Assembly: GCF_051307055.1 (NCBI RefSeq)
Contig: NZ_CP149994.1
Span: 558,001 to 622,000, forward strand
Direction of reading: 5' to 3'
From: Dryocola sp051307055
GTDB taxonomy: Bacteria; Pseudomonadota; Gammaproteobacteria; Enterobacterales; Enterobacteriaceae
DNA: 64,000 nt
The first letter of the stretch is position 1. Every line of letters starts with the position of its first letter. The translations under genes were made by a program, and so were the position numbers. Below the pieces are notes generated by a model. It saw only the letters and a program-made list of their open reading frames with translations, did not search any database and had not been told where the DNA came from. Below are positions 44,025 to 53,094 of the stretch, piece by piece.

Positions 44025-44612
44025 ATGAATATCTTACGCATTGGTTTAATTTCCATCTCTGACCGCGCCTCAAGCGGCGTCTATCAGGATAAAGGCATTC
44101 CAGCCCTGGCTGCCTGGCTTGAGCGTACGCTTACCACCCCTTTCCAGATTGAAACCCGCCTGATCCCAGACGAACAGTCGGTAATCGAACAGACGCTTTG
44201 CGAACTCGTCGATGAGATGACCTGCCACCTCGTGCTGACGACCGGCGGCACCGGCCCGGCTCGCCGCGACGTTACCCCGGATGCAACGCTTGCGATTGCC
44301 GACCGCGTAATGCCCGGCTTCGGCGAGCAGATGCGGCAGATAAGCCTGCATTTTGTGCCGACGGCGATCCTGTCCCGTCAGGTAGGCGTGATTCGTAAAC
44401 AGGCGCTGATCCTCAACCTGCCGGGCCAGCCGAAGTCTATTCAGGAAACGCTTGAAGGCGTGAAGGATGAAAGCGGTAAAGTGCTCGTACCCGGCATTTT
44501 TGCAAGTGTACCTTATTGTGTACAGCTGCTGGAGGGGCCTTATATCGAAACCGATCCGACAGTAGTAGCAGCTTTCCGTCCAAAGAGCGCTCTGCGCGAG
44601 ACAAAATCCTAA
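44025..44612 (+). CDS. mog: Molybdopterin adenylyltransferase Mog
   Basis: A 195-residue protein, same length as in E. coli, that adenylylates molybdopterin before molybdate insertion. The MogA/MoeA-type motif TTGGTGPARRDVTPDAT (about 74-90) and LNLPGQPKS are present. AATGATATG overlap places the start close to a weak ribosome site. It is followed by 125 non-coding bp and an extra transporter gene not found here in E. coli. Confidence 0.96.
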   Translation: MNILRIGLISISDRASSGVYQDKGIPALAAWLERTLTTPFQIETRLIPDEQSVIEQTLCELVDEMTCHLVLTTGGTGPARRDVTPDATLAIADRVMPGFGEQMRQISLHFVPTAILSRQVGVIRKQALILNLPGQPKSIQETLEGVKDESGKVLVPGIFASVPYCVQLLEGPYIETDPTVVAAFRPKSALRETKS

Positions 44613-44737
44613 AGTTATGGCGTTTATGACATAAGATGTAGTGCCTGTGGAGTGCCGATGTTTAACCGTTATAGTAATGTTTGCTTTACAGCTAAACGGC
44701 AATAATAATCACACTCCTCTTTGACGCGCGGTTCCTT

Positions 44738-46063
44738 ATGTCTATACAAAAAGCAACGACCTCACCAGCAAGACCTCTGAACCGTCAGGATTATAAAACC
44801 CTGACTCTCGCCGCCCTCGGCGGCGCGCTCGAATTCTACGACTTCATCATCTTTGTTTTTTTCGCCACGGTCGTAGGCGACCTCTTTTTCCCTGCGGATA
44901 TTCCTGAATGGCTGCGCCAGGTGCAAACCTTCGGCATTTTTGCCGCCGGCTATCTGGCCCGTCCGCTGGGCGGTATCGTGATGGCTCACTTTGGCGATCT
45001 GGTCGGGCGTAAGAAAATGTTCACCCTGAGCATTCTGCTGATGGCCCTGCCGACGCTGGCGATTGGCCTGCTGCCGACCTACGCCACGCTTGGCCTCGCG
45101 GCTCCTCTGTTACTGCTTCTGATGCGCGTCCTTCAGGGGGCTGCGATCGGTGGCGAAGTGCCTGGCGCATGGGTATTTGTTGCCGAGCACGTGCCTTATA
45201 AACGCATCGGTATCGCCTGTGGAACGCTCACGGCGGGGCTAACGGTCGGTATTTTGCTGGGCTCCGTTGTCGCCACGCTTATCAATACCTCAATGACGCA
45301 GCAAGCCATTCACGATGGCGGCTGGCGTATTCCTTTCTTCCTCGGCGGCATCTTTGGGCTGGTGGCGATGTATCTGCGTCGCTGGCTGCAGGAAACGCCG
45401 ATCTTTATTGAAATGCAAAAACGCAAAGCGCTGGCCGAAGAGCTGCCGCTCAAATCCGTCGTGGTTAACCATAAGAAAGCGGTGGCGATCTCAATGCTCC
45501 TCACCTGGCTGCTTTCAGCGGGCATCGTGGTGGTTATTTTGATGGCGCCGACCTGGCTGCAAAAGCAGGTCGGCATTGCGCCTGCGCTGACGCTTCAGGC
45601 AAACAGTATCGCCACCGTTATGCTGTGTATCGGCTGTATTGCCGCAGGCCTGGTTATCGACCGTATCGGCGCGAGCAAAACCTTTATTATCGGCAGCCTG
45701 CTGCTGGCCGTCTGCAGCTGGATGTTCTATCACCTTACCCCGATCTATCCTGAGCACCTGTTTGTGCTGTATGGCCTGGTGGGGCTGAGCGTTGGCGTTG
45801 TCGGCGCGGTGCCCTTTGTAATGGTGCGGGCGTTCCCGGCGGAAGTGCGGTTTACCGGCATCTCTTTCTCTTATAACGTCTCCTACGCTATTTTCGGCGG
45901 CCTCACGCCGATCTTCGTCACTATGCTGATGGGCGTTTCCCCGATGGCGCCGGCCTGGTACGTGCTGGCGCTGGCGCTGGTTGGACTGGCGCTTGGGATC
46001 TGGCTGCGTCAGGATTTGAATCATGAAGATGTGGTGGTAGAAAGACCGCTGCAACATTTATAA
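44738..46063 (+). CDS. MFS transporter, metabolite:H+ symporter (ProP-like) family
   Basis: A 441-residue protein with 12 hydrophobic segments. The family motifs are GGALEFYDFIIFVFFATVV near the N-terminus, ARPLGGIVMAHFGDLVGRKKMF (loop 2-3), RVLQGAAIGGEVPGAWVFVAEH and RRWLQETPIF. These place it in the MHS branch with ProP, ShiA and YdfJ-type carriers; the substrate is unknown. No convincing Shine-Dalgarno sequence precedes the ATG. E. coli lacks a gene between mog and satP, so this is an addition to the backbone. Confidence 0.85.
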   Translation: MSIQKATTSPARPLNRQDYKTLTLAALGGALEFYDFIIFVFFATVVGDLFFPADIPEWLRQVQTFGIFAAGYLARPLGGIVMAHFGDLVGRKKMFTLSILLMALPTLAIGLLPTYATLGLAAPLLLLLMRVLQGAAIGGEVPGAWVFVAEHVPYKRIGIACGTLTAGLTVGILLGSVVATLINTSMTQQAIHDGGWRIPFFLGGIFGLVAMYLRRWLQETPIFIEMQKRKALAEELPLKSVVVNHKKAVAISMLLTWLLSAGIVVVILMAPTWLQKQVGIAPALTLQANSIATVMLCIGCIAAGLVIDRIGASKTFIIGSLLLAVCSWMFYHLTPIYPEHLFVLYGLVGLSVGVVGAVPFVMVRAFPAEVRFTGISFSYNVSYAIFGGLTPIFVTMLMGVSPMAPAWYVLALALVGLALGIWLRQDLNHEDVVVERPLQHL

Positions 46064-46090
46064 AAAAAGCGGAGCCCGGCTCCGCTTGAG
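46062..46090. terminator. Terminator between the MFS gene and satP
   Basis: AAGCGGAGCC and GGCTCCGCTT pair tightly. On the minus strand the stem is followed by a seven-T run, so it best serves satP; rightward the T-tract is weak. Confidence 0.82.
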
Positions 46091-46110
46091 TTTGCTGACA
46101 AAGAAGGCAA

Positions 46111-46677
46111 TTAGCGCTTTTCACCAATTGGCAGCACTGTGCGGCCAAACTGCTCGTTAAGCACTTCGCCCATCGCCAGATAAATGGCGCTTGCGCCGCA
46201 AACCAGCCCGATCCAGCCTGCAAAATGGATAATGCTTTCGTTGTTTGCGAAGTGGCCGATAGCCAGCAGGGCAAACAGCACGGTCAGGCTGGCGAATACG
46301 AACTGCAGCATCCGCGCAGCCTGCAGGGTGCCGAAGAACATAAACAGCGTGAATATGCCCCACATGCCAAGGTATGCGCCCATGAAATTCGCATCGGCGG
46401 CTTCACCCGCGCCCATTTTCGGCAGCAGGATGATAGCGACCAGCGTCAGCCAGAAAGCGCCATATGAAGTGAACGCGGTCAGGCCGAAAGTGTTCCCTTT
46501 TTTATACTCCAGCAGGCCCGCGAAAATCTGCGCGATGCCGCCGTAGAAAATCCCCATGGCGAGGATAATAACGTCAAAACCAAAAAATCCTGCGTTGTGC
46601 AGGTTGAGCAAAATGGTGGTCATGCCGAAGCCCATTAAGCCCAGGGGAGCTGGATTAGCCAACTTAGTGTTGCCCAT
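46111..46677 (-). CDS. satP: Acetate/succinate:proton symporter SatP
   Basis: A 188-residue AceTr-family protein with six membrane segments, equal in length to E. coli SatP (YaaH). The family signature NPAPLGLMGFGMTT is at about 8-21, and FGLTAFTSYGAFWLTL, GTLQAARMLQF and HFAGWIGLVCGASAIYLAM follow. It carries acetate and succinate into the cell. It is divergent from dnaK; E. coli yaaW and yaaI are absent from the space between. Confidence 0.95.
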   Translation of the reverse strand: MGNTKLANPAPLGLMGFGMTTILLNLHNAGFFGFDVIILAMGIFYGGIAQIFAGLLEYKKGNTFGLTAFTSYGAFWLTLVAIILLPKMGAGEAADANFMGAYLGMWGIFTLFMFFGTLQAARMLQFVFASLTVLFALLAIGHFANNESIIHFAGWIGLVCGASAIYLAMGEVLNEQFGRTVLPIGEKR

Positions 46678-46822
46678 AGTTCCTCTGAAAATTCATCTGA
46701 AATGTAATATGAGTAAAGGCCGCGCGGCCTTTAAAGGGCTGCGGGGCGCGGCATCATAATCAGATGGCAGGCCGGAAACTATGATCTAAACAGGTGTGAG
46801 GATGAAAATTTTTTTTGCTTTG

Positions 46823-46853
46823 CCCCTTGATGGCGGACAAGCCGACCCCATCT
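46823..46853 (+). promoter_or_regulatory. dnaK heat-shock promoter P1 (sigma-32)
   Basis: CCCCTTGA (46823-46830), 15 bp, CCCCATCT (46846-46853) fits the sigma-32 consensus and the E. coli dnaK P1 arrangement (CCCCTTGAT ... CCCCAT). Confidence 0.9.
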
Positions 46854-46898
46854 TGTATCCAACCGCAGTTGGCGGACCTGAAAAAAAGATGTTTGGGC

Positions 46899-46927
46899 AG
46901 TTGAAACACACTTGTTTGCCCGCATAA
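46899..46927 (+). promoter_or_regulatory. dnaK heat-shock promoter P2 (sigma-32)
   Basis: AGTTGAAA (46899-46906) and CCCGCATAAC (about 46919-46927) form a second sigma-32-like promoter, weaker than P1 and about 50 bp before the dnaK start, as in E. coli. Confidence 0.7.
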
Positions 46928-46974
46928 CAGGTTCACAACCACATGACGAACAAATTTTAAGTGGAGACGTTTAG

Positions 46975-48891
46975 ATGGGTAAAATTATTGGTATCGACTT
47001 GGGTACAACCAACTCTTGTGTAGCAATCATGGATGGCACCACGGCACGCGTGCTGGAAAACGCCGAGGGCGATCGCACCACGCCTTCCATCATCGCATAT
47101 ACCCAGGATGGCGAAACTCTGGTAGGTCAGCCGGCTAAACGTCAGGCAGTGACTAACCCGCAGAACACGCTGTTCGCGATTAAGCGCCTGATCGGCCGTC
47201 GCTTCCAGGACGAAGAAGTACAGCGTGATGAAGCCATCATGCCGTACAAAATCATCGGCGCTGATAACGGCGACGCATGGATTGACGTAAAAGGTCAGAA
47301 AATGGCGCCTCCGCAGATCTCTGCTGAAGTGCTGAAAAAAATGAAGAAAACGGCTGAAGATTACTTGGGCGAACCGGTAACTGAAGCGGTTATCACCGTT
47401 CCTGCCTACTTCAACGACGCACAGCGTCAGGCAACGAAAGACGCCGGTCGTATCGCAGGTCTGGAAGTAAAACGTATCATCAACGAACCAACCGCGGCGG
47501 CTCTGGCCTACGGTCTGGATAAAGAAGTCGGCAACCGTACTATCGCGGTTTACGACCTGGGCGGCGGTACTTTCGATATCTCCATTATCGAAATCGATGA
47601 GGTTGACGGCGAGAAAACCTTCGAAGTGCTGGCAACCAACGGTGATACCCACCTGGGTGGCGAAGACTTCGACAGCCGTCTGATCAACTATCTGGTAGAA
47701 GAGTTCAAGAAAGATCAGGGCATCGATCTGCGTAACGATCCGCTGGCGATGCAGCGTCTGAAAGAAGCTGCTGAAAAAGCGAAAATCGAACTCTCTTCTG
47801 CGCAGCAGACCGACGTGAACCTGCCGTATATCACCGCAGACGCCACCGGTCCGAAACACATGAACATCAAAGTGACTCGCGCGAAACTGGAATCCCTGGT
47901 CGAAGACCTGGTAAACCGTTCTATCGAGCCGCTGAAAGTTGCGCTGCAGGATGCTGGCCTGTCCGTCTCCGACATCCAGGACGTTATCCTGGTCGGCGGT
48001 CAGACTCGTATGCCGATGGTGCAGAAAAAAGTCGCCGAGTTCTTTGGTAAAGAGCCGCGTAAAGACGTTAACCCGGACGAAGCCGTTGCAATTGGTGCTG
48101 CCGTTCAGGGTGGTGTATTAACGGGTGAAGTGAAGGACGTGCTGCTGCTGGACGTTACCCCGCTGTCGCTGGGTATCGAAACCATGGGCGGCGTGATGAC
48201 CGCGCTTATCAACAAAAACACCACTATCCCGACCAAGCACAGCCAGGTGTTCTCTACCGCTGAAGACAACCAGTCTGCGGTAACCATCCATGTGATTCAG
48301 GGTGAACGTAAGCGTGCTTCTGATAACAAATCTCTGGGTCAGTTCAACCTGGATGGTATCAGCCCGGCGCCGCGCGGCATGCCGCAGATCGAAGTGACTT
48401 TCGATATCGATGCCGATGGTATCCTGCACGTTTCCGCGAAGGACAAAAACAGCGGTAAAGAGCAGAAAATCACCATCAAGGCCTCTTCTGGTCTGAATGA
48501 AGAAGAGATCCAGAAAATGGTACGCGATGCGGAAGCTAACGCCGAGTCTGACCGTAAGTTTGAAGAGCTGGTTCAGACCCGCAACCAGGGCGACCATCTG
48601 CTGCACAGCACCCGTAAGCAGGTTGAAGAAGCGGGCGATAAACTGCCGGCCGATGACAAAACTGCTATTGAGTCTGCGCTGACCGCGCTGGAAACTTCGC
48701 TGAAAGGCGAAGACAAGGCGGATATCGAAGCGAAAATGCAGGCGCTGGCGCAGGTTTCCCAGAAGCTGATGGAGCTGGCTCAGCAGCAGCACGCTGAACA
48801 GCAGGCGGGCAGCGCGGCGGACGCGACTAACGCCGGCAAAGACGACGACGTTGTTGACGCCGAGTTCGAAGAAGTTAAAGACAAAAAATAA
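46975..48891 (+). CDS. dnaK: Hsp70 chaperone DnaK
   Basis: A 638-residue Hsp70 of E. coli length. The nucleotide-binding domain (1-385) starts GKIIGIDLGTTNSC and has DLGGGTFDISI and the GGQTRMP region. The linker DVLLLDVTPLSLG leads into the substrate-binding domain (to about 505) and the helical lid, ending in the acidic EEVKDKK tail. It folds proteins with DnaJ and GrpE and regulates sigma-32. Two heat-shock promoters precede it; GTGGAGA precedes the ATG. Confidence 0.99.
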   Translation: MGKIIGIDLGTTNSCVAIMDGTTARVLENAEGDRTTPSIIAYTQDGETLVGQPAKRQAVTNPQNTLFAIKRLIGRRFQDEEVQRDEAIMPYKIIGADNGDAWIDVKGQKMAPPQISAEVLKKMKKTAEDYLGEPVTEAVITVPAYFNDAQRQATKDAGRIAGLEVKRIINEPTAAALAYGLDKEVGNRTIAVYDLGGGTFDISIIEIDEVDGEKTFEVLATNGDTHLGGEDFDSRLINYLVEEFKKDQGIDLRNDPLAMQRLKEAAEKAKIELSSAQQTDVNLPYITADATGPKHMNIKVTRAKLESLVEDLVNRSIEPLKVALQDAGLSVSDIQDVILVGGQTRMPMVQKKVAEFFGKEPRKDVNPDEAVAIGAAVQGGVLTGEVKDVLLLDVTPLSLGIETMGGVMTALINKNTTIPTKHSQVFSTAEDNQSAVTIHVIQGERKRASDNKSLGQFNLDGISPAPRGMPQIEVTFDIDADGILHVSAKDKNSGKEQKITIKASSGLNEEEIQKMVRDAEANAESDRKFEELVQTRNQGDHLLHSTRKQVEEAGDKLPADDKTAIESALTALETSLKGEDKADIEAKMQALAQVSQKLMELAQQQHAEQQAGSAADATNAGKDDDVVDAEFEEVKDKK

Positions 48892-48976
48892 TCGCCCTTT
48901 GAGCGGTTGAAACACTGGCACGGGCGTAGGAGTTTTCTCCACGCCCGTGCACGCATGTTAGGGGCAGAACAAAGAG
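48892..48976 (+). ncRNA. dnaK-dnaJ intergenic region with long hairpin (Tpke11-like position)
   Basis: GCACGGGCGT (48918-48927) pairs with ACGCCCGTGC (48941-48950), extended by GGAG/CTCC with one bulged A and a TTTT loop. There is no terminating T-run. In E. coli the same gap is annotated as the small RNA Tpke11. Here it could equally be an intercistronic hairpin that lowers dnaJ expression. Confidence 0.45.
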
Positions 48977-50110
48977 ATGGCGAAGAGAGACTATTACGAG
49001 GTTTTAGGCGTCCCGAAGTCCGCGGACGAGCGTGAAATCAAAAAAGCTTACAAACGCCTGGCGATGAAATTCCACCCGGACCGTAACCAGGGTGATAAAG
49101 AGGCTGAAGGTAAGTTTAAAGAGATCAAAGAAGCTTACGAAATCCTGACCGATGAGCAAAAACGTGCGGCATACGATCAGTATGGTCACGCGGCGTTTGA
49201 GCAGGGCGGCATGGGCGGCGGTGGCTTTGGCGGCGGTGGCGGTGCCGATTTCAGCGATATCTTTGGCGACGTATTCGGCGACATCTTTGGCGGTGGACGC
49301 CGTCAGCGTGCCGCTCGCGGCGCCGATTTGCGCTACAACATGGATTTAACGCTGGAAGAAGCCGTTCGCGGCGTGACCAAAGAGATCCGCATTCCGACGC
49401 TTGAAGAGTGCGACGTTTGCCACGGCAGCGGTGCGAAAGCCGGCTCTAAACCGCAGACCTGTCCAACCTGTCACGGCCAGGGCCAGGTGCAGATGCGCCA
49501 GGGCTTCTTTACCGTGCAGCAGAGCTGTCCGCACTGTCAGGGCCGCGGCACCATTATTAAAGATCCGTGCAACACCTGTCATGGCCACGGCCGTGTAGAA
49601 AAAACCAAAACCCTGTCGGTGAAAATTCCGGCTGGCGTGGATACCGGCGATCGCATTCGTCTGGCAGGCGAAGGTGAAGCAGGCGAACACGGCGCGCCGG
49701 CAGGCGATCTGTATGTTCAGGTGCAGGTTAAGCAGCACCCAATCTTCGAGCGCGAAGGCAACAACCTTTACTGCGAAGTGCCGATCAACTTTGCTATGGC
49801 GGCGCTGGGCGGCGAGATTGAAGTGCCGACGCTCGATGGCCGCGTAAATCTGAAGGTGCCGGGCGAAACGCAAACTGGCAAGCTGTTCAGAATGCGTGGC
49901 AAAGGCGTGAAATCAGTACGTGGCGGTGCGCAGGGCGATCTGCTGTGCCGCGTCGTAGTAGAGACGCCGGTCAGCCTGAATGATAAACAGAAGCAGCTTT
50001 TACGCGATCTGGAAGAGAGCTTTGGTGGACCAAGCGGCGAAAAAAACAGCCCGCGCTCCAAAACTTTTTTCGACGGCGTGAAAAGATTCTTTGATGATTT
50101 AACCAAGTAA
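48977..50110 (+). CDS. dnaJ: Hsp40 co-chaperone DnaJ
   Basis: A 377-residue type I Hsp40. The J domain has HPD at 33-35, followed by a Gly/Phe-rich segment (about 76-105). Four CxxCxGxG zinc repeats (CDVCHGSG, CPTCHGQG, CPHCQGRG, CNTCHGHG) precede the substrate-binding domains. It stimulates DnaK ATPase and delivers clients. It is cotranscribed with dnaK through an 85-nt gap with a hairpin; a terminator follows. Confidence 0.98.
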   Translation: MAKRDYYEVLGVPKSADEREIKKAYKRLAMKFHPDRNQGDKEAEGKFKEIKEAYEILTDEQKRAAYDQYGHAAFEQGGMGGGGFGGGGGADFSDIFGDVFGDIFGGGRRQRAARGADLRYNMDLTLEEAVRGVTKEIRIPTLEECDVCHGSGAKAGSKPQTCPTCHGQGQVQMRQGFFTVQQSCPHCQGRGTIIKDPCNTCHGHGRVEKTKTLSVKIPAGVDTGDRIRLAGEGEAGEHGAPAGDLYVQVQVKQHPIFEREGNNLYCEVPINFAMAALGGEIEVPTLDGRVNLKVPGETQTGKLFRMRGKGVKSVRGGAQGDLLCRVVVETPVSLNDKQKQLLRDLEESFGGPSGEKNSPRSKTFFDGVKRFFDDLTK

Positions 50111-50134
50111 ATCATCGGCTTGCTTTATAAAAAT

Positions 50135-50173
50135 AAAAACCTGAATCGGCTAGTCCCGGTTCAGGTTTTTTAT
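50135..50173 (+). terminator. dnaKJ operon terminator
   Basis: AAACCTGAATCGG pairs with CCGGTTCAGGTTT (one G-U) and is followed by TTTTATTT. The remaining 144 bp to nhaA hold its promoter region; no insL/hokC remnants are seen. Confidence 0.88.
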
Positions 50174-50317
50174 TTCCGCCAGGTCGATAAGTCTGCATCC
50201 CTTTTAATTCGTTTTTACCGAGCTATTCCTGTTATATAAACTACTTTTATCGAAGTGTTATGACTGTTATTTTGACGGCCTGGTATCGGCTTAACTGCTT
50301 GCATACAGGATGAAAGA

Positions 50318-51481
50318 ATGACGAAAACTCTACAACGCTTTTTCCATGGCGATGCCGCAGGCGGCATCCTGCTGATCGTTGCCGCCGCTATGGCAATGAT
50401 TATGGCTAACCTCGATTTCACCAGCGGTTTTTATCAGGCGTTTTTAGCAACGCCTGTGGAAGTACGCATTGGTTCTCTGGACATCAGTAAAAACCTGCTG
50501 CTGTGGGTGAACGACGCTTTAATGGCCATCTTCTTTTTAATGATTGGTCTGGAAGTAAAACGTGAAATGGTTGAAGGATCCCTGGCAAGCCGCCGTCAGG
50601 CCGCTTTCCCGATGATCGCAGCGCTTGGAGGCATGGTCGTTCCCGCCGCTGTCTATTTGATCTTCAACTATCAGGATCCCGTTACCCGCGAGGGCTGGGC
50701 CATTCCGGCCGCGACGGATATCGCCTTCGCGCTGGGTATCCTTGCGCTGCTGGGTAACCGCGTGCCTGCCGCTTTAAAGGTGTTTCTGATGGCGCTGGCC
50801 ATCATCGATGATCTTGGCGCCATCATTATTATCGCCCTGTTCTATACCAGCGATCTCTCTTTGCTTTCGCTGGCCGTGGCCGCAGGCGCTATCGCAGTAC
50901 TTGCTTTGCTGAATATCTGTAACGTTCGCCGCACCGGCCTCTATATTCTGGTGGGCATAGTGCTGTGGACTGCCGTGCTGAAGTCTGGCGTACACGCGAC
51001 GCTTGCCGGGGTGATCGTTGGTTTCTTCATCCCGCTGAAAGAGAAGAACGCTCGTTCCCCTGCGCGTGAGCTGGAGCATGTCCTGCATCCCTGGGTCGCC
51101 TTCTTAATACTGCCGCTGTTCGCCTTTGCCAACGCTGGCGTTTCCTTAGGCGGCGTGACGGCTGAAGGATTAGCCTCATTGCTGCCGATGGGCATTATCG
51201 CAGGCCTGTTTATCGGCAAGCCGTTGGGTATCAGCCTGTTCTGCTGGGCTGCTTTAAAGCTCAGGCTGGCGAGCCTGCCGGAGGGAACAACGGGTAAAGA
51301 CATTATGGCCGTGGGCGTGCTGTGCGGGATCGGCTTTACGATGTCGATCTTTATCGCTTCACTCGCCTTTGGCAGCGTTGATCCGGAGCTTATCACCTGG
51401 GCGAAACTCGGCATTCTTCTGGGATCGCTGCTTTCCGCCGTGGTGGGGTACAGCATGTTAAGAAGCCGTTTTTCATCGTGA
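50318..51481 (+). CDS. nhaA: Na+/H+ antiporter NhaA
   Basis: A 387-residue, 12-helix inner-membrane antiporter (E. coli 388) exchanging two protons for one sodium. The ion-binding aspartate pair is in AIIDDLGAI (164-165), the assembly-helix ATDIAFALG follows the family, and the pH-sensor KREMVEGSL region near residue 80 is kept. It sits directly before its activator gene nhaR. Confidence 0.97.
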   Translation: MTKTLQRFFHGDAAGGILLIVAAAMAMIMANLDFTSGFYQAFLATPVEVRIGSLDISKNLLLWVNDALMAIFFLMIGLEVKREMVEGSLASRRQAAFPMIAALGGMVVPAAVYLIFNYQDPVTREGWAIPAATDIAFALGILALLGNRVPAALKVFLMALAIIDDLGAIIIIALFYTSDLSLLSLAVAAGAIAVLALLNICNVRRTGLYILVGIVLWTAVLKSGVHATLAGVIVGFFIPLKEKNARSPARELEHVLHPWVAFLILPLFAFANAGVSLGGVTAEGLASLLPMGIIAGLFIGKPLGISLFCWAALKLRLASLPEGTTGKDIMAVGVLCGIGFTMSIFIASLAFGSVDPELITWAKLGILLGSLLSAVVGYSMLRSRFSS

Positions 51482-51547
51482 TGTTCATCGGCTGACGACG
51501 GGCCGCCGCCGTCAGCCGATAGACAATTTCTCAGGGAGTGGAAGCGC

Positions 51548-52435
51548 GTGTCGCATATCAATTACAACCATCTCTATTATTTCTGGCACGTCTGTAAAGA
51601 GGGCTCCGTGGCCGGTGCGGCGGAAGCCCTTTATCTGACGCCGCAAACGATCACCGGCCAGATAAAAGCGCTGGAAGAGCGGCTGGACGGGAAGCTGTTT
51701 AAGCGCAAAGGCCGCGGGCTGGAGCCTTCCGAACTGGGGCAGCTGGTATTCCGTTACGCGGACCGTATGTTTACCCTAAGCCAGGAAATGCTCGATATCG
51801 TTAACTACCGCAAAGAGTCCAGCCTGCTGTTCGATGTCGGCATTGCCGACGCGCTTTCCAAACGGCTGGTAAGCGGCGTGCTGGATGCGGCGGTGGTGGA
51901 GGATGAGCAAATTCACCTGCGCTGTTTTGAATCCACCCACGAAATGCTGCTTGAGCAGCTCAGCCAGCACAAGCTGGACATGATTATTTCCGACTGCCCG
52001 ATTGATTCAACGCAGCAGGAGGGGCTGTTCTCGGTCAAAATCGGCGAGTGCGGCACCAGTTTCTGGTGCCAGAATCCGCTGCCGGATTTACCTTTCCCGG
52101 CCTGTCTTGAAACGAGACGTTTACTGATACCCGGCCGGCGTTCAATGCTCGGACGTAAAATCCTTAACTGGATAAACGGGCAGGGCCTGAAGGTGGAAAT
52201 ACTCGGTGAGTTTGACGATGCCGCGCTAATGAAGGCATTTGGCGCCGCGCATAACGCCATTTTTATTGCGCCCACGCTTTACGGCCAGGATATTTACAAC
52301 GACGACAGCATCGTTGAGATCGGGCGTATTGAAAACGTGATGGAGGAATACCACGCCATTTTTGCAGAACGCATGATTCAGCACCCGGCGGTGCAGCGCG
52401 TCTGTAAAAGAGATTACTCGGCGCTTTTTAAGTAA
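51548..52435 (+). CDS. nhaR: Transcriptional activator NhaR
   Basis: A 295-residue LysR-family regulator (E. coli 301). The N-terminal HTH is at about 16-45 (GSVAGAAEALYLTPQTITGQIKALE) and the effector domain follows. It starts at GTG after CAGGGAGTGGA, so the product begins MSHINYNH and lacks the first two residues of the E. coli form. It senses sodium and activates nhaA. The C-terminus is slightly shorter (ends DYSALFK). Confidence 0.95.
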   Translation: MSHINYNHLYYFWHVCKEGSVAGAAEALYLTPQTITGQIKALEERLDGKLFKRKGRGLEPSELGQLVFRYADRMFTLSQEMLDIVNYRKESSLLFDVGIADALSKRLVSGVLDAAVVEDEQIHLRCFESTHEMLLEQLSQHKLDMIISDCPIDSTQQEGLFSVKIGECGTSFWCQNPLPDLPFPACLETRRLLIPGRRSMLGRKILNWINGQGLKVEILGEFDDAALMKAFGAAHNAIFIAPTLYGQDIYNDDSIVEIGRIENVMEEYHAIFAERMIQHPAVQRVCKRDYSALFK

Positions 52436-52453
52436 GCTGCAAATTTCAGGCAT

Positions 52454-52481
52454 AAAAAAACCGGCGTGAGCCGGTTTTTTT
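52454..52481. terminator. Bidirectional terminator between nhaR and rpsT
   Basis: AAAAAAACCGGC and GCCGGTTTTTTT form a symmetric stem with a GTGA tetraloop, able to end both converging transcripts. Confidence 0.94.
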
Positions 52482-52503
52482 CAAGCTGACAACAGAAAGG
52501 CGA

Positions 52504-52767
52504 TTAAGCCAGTTTGTTGATTTGCGCAGTAAGGTTAGCCTTATGACGCGCAGCTTTGTTTTTGTGGATCAGACCTTTGCTAGCCTGACGATCCACGATT
52601 GGTTGCATTTCGTTAAATGCTTTCTGTGCAGCAGCTTTGTCGCCAGTTTCAATCGCTGCGTATACTTTCTTGATGAAAGTACGCATCATAGAGCGACGGC
52701 TTGCGTTGTGCTTACGAGCCTTTTCAGACTGTACGGCACGTTTCTTAGCTGATTTGATATTAGCCAA
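52504..52767 (-). CDS. rpsT: 30S ribosomal protein bS20
   Basis: An 87-residue helical, Lys/Ala-rich protein (MANIKSAKKRAVQSEKARKH start, KANLTAQINKLA end) of E. coli length that binds the 5' domain of 16S rRNA. Translation starts at TTG (52765-52767), preceded by GGGAGTTGGACC; the same rare start and autoregulation are known for E. coli rpsT. Confidence 0.98.
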   Translation of the reverse strand: MANIKSAKKRAVQSEKARKHNASRRSMMRTFIKKVYAAIETGDKAAAQKAFNEMQPIVDRQASKGLIHKNKAARHKANLTAQINKLA

Positions 52768-52814
52768 GGTCCAACTCCCAAATATGATCTATGTGGACAA
52801 TTCAAAGGCCGAGG

Positions 52815-52843
52815 AATATGCCCGGTTAGCCTTCTTTTGTCAA
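52815..52843 (-). promoter_or_regulatory. rpsT promoter
   Basis: On the minus strand TTGACA (52838-52843), a 17-bp spacer and CATATT (52815-52820) form a near-ideal sigma-70 promoter about 50 bp upstream of rpsT. A second, weaker promoter may lie near 52920-52960. The E. coli yaaY frame is not intact in 52850-53090. Confidence 0.85.
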
Positions 52844-53036
52844 TGGATTTGTGCAAATAAGCGCCGTTAAACTTACGGCACCTCTTACGTTGTGATGGCG
52901 CGGATTCTACCAGCTTCATGGCTATGAATACAGCCTTTCGCTAACAAAATTCGTTCAATGGCGCGCTTGCCCGCTGAAACTCTCCTTCAGCGCAATGAAA
53001 TCCTTAAAGCTTTATGCCAAAGGGGGCAATCGTTGG

Positions 53037-53065
53037 TTAACGTTCATCGCGGTAGTTGATATAAT
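53037..53065 (+). promoter_or_regulatory. ribF promoter
   Basis: TTAACG (53037-53042), 17 bp, TATAAT (53060-53065, within TTGATATAATCC), 29 bp before the ribF ATG. Confidence 0.75.
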
Positions 53066-53094
53066 CCGCCGATTTCCACTGTTTTGAGCCAGCC

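Noticed and set aside
46957..47859. 300-codon minus-strand frame opposite dnaK
   Set aside because: Antisense shadow of a highly conserved gene with strong codon bias; no ribosome site or domain.
52850..53094. Possible yaaY gene between rpsT and ribF
   Set aside because: The E. coli-like stretch around GGATTCTACCAGCTTC is present, but every frame closes after a few codons. The region is explained by the rpsT and ribF promoters.
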